DNA from: an uncultured Spirochaetales bacterium
Lineage (GTDB): Bacteria; Spirochaetota; Spirochaetia; Sphaerochaetales; Sphaerochaetaceae
Length of the DNA: 10,622 nucleotides
Assembly (NCBI GenBank): GCA_934247875.1
Contig: CAKQJZ010000071.1
Span: 1-10,622 of the forward strand
Reading direction: 5' to 3'
The position numbers and the translations under genes are program-made. Below the pieces are notes generated by a model. That model saw only the letters and a list, made by a program, of their open reading frames with translations. It made no database searches and was not told the origin of the DNA. Shown piece after piece: positions 6,188 to 10,622 of this stretch. Position 1 is the first letter of the stretch; each line of letters starts with the position of its first letter.

Positions 6188-7591
6188 TCAGAATGTGAAT
6201 CCAAGTGCTAGATTAGCTGAAACATAGTGTTTCTCAGCTGGTAGCAGATAACGATAGCTTCCCTCTAGTCCTAATGAGAATACATTACCCATATAGAGTC
6301 TCATGCCAACGATACCTGTTGGGCCCCATGCTGTTGAGAAATATGAAGAAAGAGAGCCAAGTGAGTGGCCATACTTCTCTGCATAAGCCTCTCCCATTGG
6401 AGGATTGATGATTGAATAACCAACACCACCACCAAGATAGAAATTAGCATGCTTAGAAGAAATAGTAGCTGTAAGCTTAAGATCTGCTGTGCTATCTTCC
6501 CACCAGTTATCAGAATTGAATAGAGACTTGAATGAATCAAATGCGCTGTAGCCAGCATCACTTGGAATCAAGCCAACGCTTATATCTGATCTGAGGCCAA
6601 GACCGAAGTGGCGGCCCATTGGAATGATATTAGCAAAATCAAATGCAATAGCAGCACGTGGATAGATATTGTCTTTCTCAAATGATGTGAAGTTATCGAA
6701 TCTATACTCAGCACCAAGAGTAGGAATCATAGAGAAGCGGAAGTTAGAGTATTTAGCTTTAGGAGCCTTTGCCTCCTCTACTACAGGAGCTGCTTCAACT
6801 GGTGCTGTTTCAATAACAGCTGGAGCTGGTTCAGAAACAGGAACTTCAGCTACAACTGGAGCCTCAACAACTGCTGGCTGCTCTTCTGCTGCTGGCTCTA
6901 CAACTGCAGGAGTCTCTTCAGCTACAACAGGCTCTTCAACAACTGCTGGAGCCTCTTCTACTACAGGAGCTGCTTCTTCAACTACTGGAGCAAATAGAGC
7001 GCTGATATATGCATCAACTTCTGATTTGAAGATATCTACAACTGCACTCTTATCATCTTCAGTGAGCTTATACTGAAGTGAGAGAACTGTCTCGCCTTCG
7101 CTGATTTCGAAGCTTGCGCCTACTAGATAGTCGCTGTACTTCTTATTGATGAAGTCTAAGAAAGACTTAGCATCATTTGGAGTTACAACATCACTTGGAT
7201 ATGTAATCTCAATAGAATCATCATATACTCTGATAGCTGCTTTAGTTCCAAGAACCTCAGCCTCTCCTTCAACTGCTACAGGATGAGTTAGCATTGCTTT
7301 AGCAGTAGATTGAGCACTCTCTGACCAGAGAGAACCATCGTATGATGCCTGAAGGTATAATGTGTAATCGCTATATGGATCTAATGATGTAGCGCTATAT
7401 TCGCCAACGCTGCCATCTACTACAGTCCACTTATCATCCTCTTCCCCATTAAGCTGATAGCGATAAGCTGTAACTTCAGTATCGTCTAAACTCCACTGCC
7501 ATGTTACATTCATGACTTGGATTGCGAAGATAGGAGATATAACTAAAGCTATAAGAGCCATAGCAAATAAAGTTTTCTTAAAATTTCTCAT
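6188..7591 (-). CDS. Modular surface protein: signal peptide, FN3-like domain, Pro-Val-Glu linker, C-terminal beta-barrel
   Basis: The 467-residue product begins with a signal peptide (MRNFKK, then a hydrophobic core to about residue 23, SPIFA). Residues 28-95 look like a fibronectin type III-like beta-sandwich (VTWQWSLDD, DYTLYLQASYDG, LWSES). Residues 110-200 form a small mixed domain. Residues 201-280 are a low-complexity linker built on APVVEEA-like units. Residues 281-467 alternate polar and aromatic residues and end in LALGFTF; a terminal Phe is typical of outer-membrane beta-barrels. The likely place is the outer membrane, with the linker spanning the periplasm; substrate or function is unknown. 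The start at 7591 is chosen because GGAGAG (7601-7596) precedes it and the signal peptide begins there; the frame stays open 30 codons further, into the promoter. It has its own promoter and a terminator downstream. Confidence 0.85.
   Translation of the reverse strand: MRNFKKTLFAMALIALVISPIFAIQVMNVTWQWSLDDTEVTAYRYQLNGEEDDKWTVVDGSVGEYSATSLDPYSDYTLYLQASYDGSLWSESAQSTAKAMLTHPVAVEGEAEVLGTKAAIRVYDDSIEITYPSDVVTPNDAKSFLDFINKKYSDYLVGASFEISEGETVLSLQYKLTEDDKSAVVDIFKSEVDAYISALFAPVVEEAAPVVEEAPAVVEEPVVAEETPAVVEPAAEEQPAVVEAPVVAEVPVSEPAPAVIETAPVEAAPVVEEAKAPKAKYSNFRFSMIPTLGAEYRFDNFTSFEKDNIYPRAAIAFDFANIIPMGRHFGLGLRSDISVGLIPSDAGYSAFDSFKSLFNSDNWWEDSTADLKLTATISSKHANFYLGGGVGYSIINPPMGEAYAEKYGHSLGSLSSYFSTAWGPTGIVGMRLYMGNVFSLGLEGSYRYLLPAEKHYVSANLALGFTF
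6752..6991 (-). repeat. Pro-Val-Glu-Ala coding repeat (linker)
   Basis: Eighty codons encode irregular repeats of units such as APVVEEA, PAVVEEP and PVVAEE. They join the periplasmic-type N-terminal part to the beta-barrel of the surface protein. Such tracts are extended, TonB-like spacers and tend to vary in copy number. The opposite strand carries a Ser/Thr/Ala-rich open frame (6669-7076) that is only the mirror of this composition. Confidence 0.7.
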
Positions 7592-7595
7592 AATT

Positions 7596-7656
7596 CTCTC
7601 CAAACTTGGTATTACCGAGTTAATACAATAATACCTAAAACCAATCCATCGGGCAA
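7596..7656 (-). promoter_or_regulatory. Promoter, 5' hairpin and RBS of the surface-protein gene
   Basis: Reading leftward: TTGCCC (7656-7651), 17-base spacer, TATTAT (7633-7628, 5 of 6). The predicted start is near 7621. That is exactly where the inverted repeat AACTCGGT / ACCAAGTT (7621-7614 and 7610-7603, one mismatch, 3-base loop) begins, so the mRNA would open with a terminal stem-loop. GGAGAG follows at 7601-7596. A 5' hairpin can stabilise mRNA of abundant outer-membrane proteins, or the repeat may be an operator; both are inference. Confidence 0.6.
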
Positions 7657-7669
7657 CAATTAACATATG

Positions 7670-7678
7670 TGCTATACT
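7670..7678 (+). promoter_or_regulatory. Extended -10 promoter of the LOG gene (likely leaderless mRNA)
   Basis: TGCTATACT (7670-7678) is an extended -10 element (TG, one base, then TATACT, 5 of 6). No good -35 is seen. Seven bases after it comes the A of ATG at 7685, so transcription would start at the initiation codon. No Shine-Dalgarno is present, which agrees with a leaderless message. Confidence 0.55.
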
Positions 7679-7684
7679 CAAGAA

Positions 7685-8257
7685 ATGGGTAATATTAAAA
7701 GCGTTGCAGTCTTCGCAGGATCCTCATTCGGACTAGATGACTGCTTTAGAAAAAGTGCCGAAGAACTCGGAAGAGCTATAGGCGAGAAAAAGATCAAACT
7801 GATATATGGTGGCGGCGCTAAAGGCCTGATGGGCGTTGTCTCTAGATGTGCCTCTGAAAACTCAGAAGTCATTGGTGTGCTTCCGGAGAGCATGAACATT
7901 CCTTCTGTTGTGAAAGAGATGAACTATGGCCGCTTAGTGCTAGTGAAGAACATGCATGAGAGAAAAAAGCTCATGTATGATCTATCAGATGGATTCATAG
8001 CACTTCCAGGCGGAATAGGAACAGTCGAAGAACTTGCTGAAATCTATACCTGGAGACAGCTTGAGTACCATCAGAAGAATATCGCACTTTTAAATACAAA
8101 TGGATTCTGGGATCCATTCATAGAGTTTCTTGATAAAGCAACAGCATTAGGCTTTATATCTGAGAAAGTCAGAGATCTATTGATTGTCGAAAGCGATGCA
8201 GAGAAGCTTCTATATAGAATGAATAATGAACGAAAGGCTATAGACCACAAGCTATGA
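7685..8257 (+). CDS. LOG family protein (putative nucleoside 5'-monophosphate phosphoribohydrolase)
   Basis: LOG enzymes split the N-glycosidic bond of nucleoside monophosphates (cytokinin riboside 5'-monophosphate in plants and some microbes, purine nucleotides in others), giving a free base and ribose 5-phosphate in the cytosol. The Rossmann-type fold starts at VAVFAGSS (7-14). GGGAKGLMG (42-50), MHERKK (90-95) and the signature PGGIGTVEE (108-116) are intact, including the catalytic R93 and E116. At 190 residues it has the normal length. An upstream in-frame ATG at 7667 would lie across the -10 element and has no RBS, so I prefer 7685. Its stop overlaps the start of the YitT gene by four bases (ATGA), so the two are co-translated. 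The physiological substrate in this organism is unknown. Confidence 0.9.
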   Translation: MGNIKSVAVFAGSSFGLDDCFRKSAEELGRAIGEKKIKLIYGGGAKGLMGVVSRCASENSEVIGVLPESMNIPSVVKEMNYGRLVLVKNMHERKKLMYDLSDGFIALPGGIGTVEELAEIYTWRQLEYHQKNIALLNTNGFWDPFIEFLDKATALGFISEKVRDLLIVESDAEKLLYRMNNERKAIDHKL

Positions 8258-9141
8258 AGACTAAAAGCGACACAATCATAGACTATCTTCTGATAACTCT
8301 AGGCACAGCGCTTACTGCACTTGCGCTGATTATCTTCTTAAACCCTGCAAAGCTAGCACCAGGCGGCGCCAGTGGTGTTGCTATCATATTATTCCATGTT
8401 ACAGGTATCAGCCTCTCCTTCTGGATGTTTTTGGTATCTGTGCTTTTATATTTCGTAGGACTTGCTTTCTTTGGGAAAATCTATGGCTTAAAAACACTTT
8501 TAGGGACATTGCTATTATCATTATTCACATTCATATTCGACCTTATATTCGGTGTTGAAGGAATCCTAGATTATAGCAAAGACATGTCATACTGGCTTTC
8601 AGCACTATATGGTGGAATACTAAGCGGCATCGGAATGGGACTAGTATTCAAAGCAGGCGCAAATACAGGCGGCACAGATATAATTGCGCAAGTGCTTGCC
8701 CATCTGACACATTTGAAGCTTGGCAGTGCACTCATGATAGTCGACGGCGCAATAATCTTCGCTTCTGCATTCATCTTCGGCATTGAAAGCGCACTTTATG
8801 CGATATTCGTTGTAATGCTTCTATCTATTGTTATCGATAAAGCAATGATGCCAATGGGTACAGGGTATGCTAAAACTGTCTATGTAATCTCAGACAATCT
8901 TGAAGAAGTCAATGAATATATAGTCAAAGAACTGGACAGAAGCGGGACAATAATCGATGCAGAGGGGCTATTTTTAAAAACTAAGAGAAAGATGCTTATG
9001 ACTGTAATTCCCAATAAAGATATTTCTAAAGTTGTAAGGAAAGTAAAGGAATCTGATCCAAGAGCATTCTTGATCATTCAAGACACTATACATGTACTAG
9101 GAGAAGGCTACAAAGATCTTGGAAGCCTGCCAGAAATGTAG
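8254..9141 (+). CDS. YitT family membrane protein (DUF161 plus C-terminal DUF2179)
   Basis: This is a complete YitT-type protein of 295 residues. It has about six to seven membrane segments in residues 10-200, with the repeated family signatures GGASGVAI (37-44) and GANTGGTDIIAQ (135-146). A soluble cytosolic domain DUF2179 follows at about 205-286 (GTIIDAEG at 231-238, DPRAFLIIQD at 268-277, HVLGEGY at 280-286). The transport or sensing role of the family is not established, so no substrate is claimed. The start ATG overlaps the LOG stop; translation is probably coupled, since no separate strong RBS is needed or seen. A hairpin follows directly after the stop. Confidence 0.92.
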   Translation: MKTKSDTIIDYLLITLGTALTALALIIFLNPAKLAPGGASGVAIILFHVTGISLSFWMFLVSVLLYFVGLAFFGKIYGLKTLLGTLLLSLFTFIFDLIFGVEGILDYSKDMSYWLSALYGGILSGIGMGLVFKAGANTGGTDIIAQVLAHLTHLKLGSALMIVDGAIIFASAFIFGIESALYAIFVVMLLSIVIDKAMMPMGTGYAKTVYVISDNLEEVNEYIVKELDRSGTIIDAEGLFLKTKRKMLMTVIPNKDISKVVRKVKESDPRAFLIIQDTIHVLGEGYKDLGSLPEM

Positions 9142-9142
9142 A

Positions 9143-9164
9143 AGAGGTGCCAGCCGGCACCTCT
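9143..9164. terminator. Strong hairpin between the convergent YitT and nucleotidyltransferase genes
   Basis: Perfect 9-bp GC-rich arms AGAGGTGCC and GGCACCTCT surround a 4-base loop, 2 bases after the YitT stop and 8 bases beyond the stop of the leftward gene. The flanks are T-rich on both strands but lack a clean T-run. It probably serves as a bidirectional terminator or a 3'-end stabiliser. Confidence 0.7.
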
Positions 9165-9171
9165 CATACTC

Positions 9172-10080
9172 TTATTTCTCCCAAAGCTTCTCAGGGTAAT
9201 AACCTGATTCAATCTTAGCTCTGAGTTCCCTCATTACAGTTGGCTTATCTTCTGGATATGTCATGCCGAACCACTTATCATCAGATGATAGTACTCTGAT
9301 TGAGCCTTCGCCCTTCTCTACCATCTCTGATACGCCATTAGGCAGCAAACACTCCTTCTTAGGCTCTCTGATAGAAGTCTTCTTGAACTCTTCCCAGTAC
9401 TCTCTGAAGCTATCATATACTCTAGGAGTAAAGCCGAAGAAGTTCATTGAAACTAATTCATTGCCAGTTAAGACAACTTCCCCTTCATCTCTGAGTGTAA
9501 CAACTTTGCCATCTTTCCAGAGAATCTTAGGGTTCTCTTCCATGCTTAGAAGAATGCCATCTTTCTCTACACATATTGCACGAGTTACAGAGCCAGATGG
9601 AGACATTGTGTTTTTAAGCACAAAACCAACCATAGCATGAGTTCTGTCATCATTATTGAGCTTAGATAGATACTCACCCATAGTCACATATGCACTTCTG
9701 CCATAGTAATCATCTGCATTGACTACAGTAAAAGGAGTCTTAACAGCACTCTCAGAGCAAAGTATTGCCTGGATAGTTCCCCAAGGCTTAGTTCTGTCTT
9801 TGCTTAAAGCAATCTCTTCATCTGTCAAGAGAGCCTCTCTGGACTGGAATACATACTCAGCATCCATGTTTCTAGCAATACGATCAAATAAACGCTCTCT
9901 GAAATCTTTCTCGATATCCTTGCGGATAATGAATACTACTTTTCCATATCCATTATGAGCTGCATCATAGATACCAAAATCCAAAAGAGTTTCTCCGTGC
10001 ATTCCGACAGCATCAATCTGCTTGACTCCGCCATAGCGTGAGCCCATGCCAGCTGCCATTACAACAAGTGTTGGCTTCAT
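9172..10080 (-). CDS. NDP-sugar nucleotidyltransferase (GT-A type NTP_transferase)
   Basis: This is a cytosolic sugar-phosphate nucleotidyltransferase of 302 residues, making an NDP-sugar and pyrophosphate from NTP and sugar 1-phosphate. The N-terminal nucleotide-binding loop VVMAAGMGSRYGGVKQ (6-21) is complete. PWGTIQAI (99-106) matches the base-recognition segment and NADDYYG (121-127) supplies the metal-binding Asp pair. WFGMTYPEDKPTV (270-282) and the PEKLW end fit a bacterial subgroup usually annotated only as nucleotidyltransferase family protein. The sugar and base cannot be told from sequence, so no gene symbol is given. The ATG start has GGAGGT (10090-10085) four bases upstream. It is transcribed leftward from its own promoter and converges on the YitT gene. 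Confidence 0.88.
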   Translation of the reverse strand: MKPTLVVMAAGMGSRYGGVKQIDAVGMHGETLLDFGIYDAAHNGYGKVVFIIRKDIEKDFRERLFDRIARNMDAEYVFQSREALLTDEEIALSKDRTKPWGTIQAILCSESAVKTPFTVVNADDYYGRSAYVTMGEYLSKLNNDDRTHAMVGFVLKNTMSPSGSVTRAICVEKDGILLSMEENPKILWKDGKVVTLRDEGEVVLTGNELVSMNFFGFTPRVYDSFREYWEEFKKTSIREPKKECLLPNGVSEMVEKGEGSIRVLSSDDKWFGMTYPEDKPTVMRELRAKIESGYYPEKLWEK

Positions 10081-10100
10081 ACCGACCTCCGATAGTTCTT

Positions 10101-10128
10101 ATTGTATCGAATTAAGATTAAGAAGCAA
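10101..10128 (-). promoter_or_regulatory. Promoter of the nucleotidyltransferase gene
   Basis: Leftward TTGCTT (10128-10123), 16-base spacer, TACAAT (10106-10101, 5 of 6). It overlaps the 3' end of the upstream membrane-protein remnant. The -35 is weak (3 of 6). Confidence 0.45.
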
Positions 10129-10432
10129 TAGAAAGCCCCGCTTTCTTTTGCAATAAGAATCTTGCCATATAACCTGTCAGAACAAGCGAGATAATATAAT
10201 ATACAACAATCATGATTATGATTTCTTCTGCCACAATATAATTGTCATAGAAGAATGCATTAACAAGAGGCGCTGCAAAAGCCAGAGACTTCAAGGAACC
10301 TGTAAATACGCCAAAGATAATTTTCATTAACACAACAAAATGCACCATATTAGACATATAAATGCAAATAATTGTTTTTCCACAAAGTCCGAAGTAAAAA
10401 GCTAATAAAATCGGAAGTAAAATGGCTACAAT
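10118..10432 (-). pseudogene. 5'-truncated membrane transporter remnant (possibly bile acid:sodium symporter family)
   Basis: From the ATG at 10357 the frame encodes 79 residues with two strong membrane helices. It also stays open and hydrophobic for 25 codons upstream (PILLAFYFGLCGKTIICIY and similar) to a TAA at 10433-10435. No ATG, GTG or TTG occurs in that upstream part, and no RBS precedes any of the Met codons. This suggests the C-terminal third of a larger polytopic protein cut at about 10433, rather than a genuine small gene. The segment FTGSLKSLAFAAPL followed by AFF and a final helix resembles the end of bile acid:sodium symporter-type carriers (GS-K-S-LA-x-x-x-P pattern). That family call is tentative. 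A short expressed two-helix protein from 10357 remains possible. Confidence 0.45.
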
Positions 10433-10470
10433 TTAGGAAGTCAGCTAATTAATTTGTTTAGATACATATA

Positions 10471-10526
10471 AATAAAAAGAGCTATAATCCATGCATCTTT
10501 TATTCAAGAAAGGTGATTATAGCTCT
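10471..10526 (-). terminator. 12-bp perfect inverted repeat with T-run (leftward terminator candidate)
   Basis: AGAGCTATAATC (10478-10489) and GATTATAGCTCT (10515-10526) are perfect arms around a 25-base loop. On the minus strand the hairpin is followed by TTTTTATTTA. It would end a leftward transcript entering from the right edge. The AT-rich arms and long loop are unusual, so an end of a mobile element is an alternative. Confidence 0.5.
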
Positions 10527-10570
10527 AATTTATTAAAAGATTCCCAATTTATTCGACCTGTGCGGATGAC

Positions 10571-10621
10571 TTAAGCTACTAAACTTGTTTTTACCTTTCT
10601 ACCGTATCGCGTTAAATCCAT
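10571..10621 (-). CDS. Possible 3' end of a gene entering from the right edge
   Basis: Of the three minus-strand frames at the edge, only this one is open to the border. It reads MDLTRYGRKVKTSLVA and stops at 10571-10573. It is basic and unrecognised. A terminator-like hairpin lies 45 bases downstream, which fits a gene end, but 16 codons can also be open by chance. Confidence 0.2.
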   Translation of the reverse strand: MDLTRYGRKVKTSLVA

Positions 10622-10622
10622 A

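Noticed and set aside
6669..7076. Plus-strand Ser/Thr/Gly/Ala-rich frame of 135 codons
   Set aside because: Reverse complement of the Pro-Val-Glu linker; low complexity arises from the repeat, with no RBS.
7592..7681. Upstream ATG extending the surface protein by 30 residues
   Set aside because: Would bury the signal peptide and run across the promoter; GGAGAG and the signal peptide both support 7591.
7667..7684. Upstream ATG for the LOG gene
   Set aside because: It overlaps the extended -10 element and lacks an RBS; the family N-terminus fits ATG 7685.

Overview
The window is AT-rich bacterial DNA. The best guess for the source is a host-associated spirochaete of the Treponema/Sphaerochaeta type. 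That guess rests on a modular surface protein (signal peptide, fibronectin-like domain, Pro-Val-Glu linker, C-terminal beta-barrel ending in Phe) together with AGA/ATA-rich codon use. It is an inference, because the window contains no rRNA, tRNA or other marker gene.

Left part (1-1075): no intact gene. On the minus strand at about 498-920 lies a broken TnpB (IS200/IS605-type RNA-guided nuclease). Its beta-barrel segment, RuvC-I motif and C-terminal Cys4 zinc finger can be read, but they are frameshifted, and an internal deletion joins RuvC-I directly to the zinc finger. Two inverted repeats lie further left.

Accessory or defence-like block (1076-6104): a leftward pair encodes a MazG-like nucleotide pyrophosphohydrolase and a Fic adenylyltransferase. 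They are separated by one base and end at a terminator. The Fic protein appears to carry its own VbhA-like inhibitory segment at the N-terminus. Diverging from them is a DUF234/MNS-type ATPase with a nuclease-fold C-terminus, whose promoter sits on two tandem palindromes. Next come an AlbA_2 (Schlafen-like)/HATPase regulator, whose promoter sits on four copies of TGTANAAT in helical phase, and a CPBP intramembrane protease 17 bases behind it. Each of these families is known from defence, toxin-antitoxin or mobile contexts. Their combination and their elaborate promoters are the most interesting part of the window.

Housekeeping-like block (6105-10117): a bidirectional terminator separates the protease gene from the convergent surface-protein gene (minus). 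Diverging from that gene is a LOG-family phosphoribohydrolase overlapping a YitT-type membrane protein. The LOG promoter is placed so that the mRNA would begin at the start codon. A strong hairpin separates YitT from a convergent NDP-sugar nucleotidyltransferase gene (minus).

Right edge (10118-10622): a 5'-truncated membrane-transporter remnant (possibly bile acid:sodium symporter family), a 12-bp perfect inverted repeat followed by a T-run on the minus strand, and the last codons of a reading frame that enters from beyond the window.
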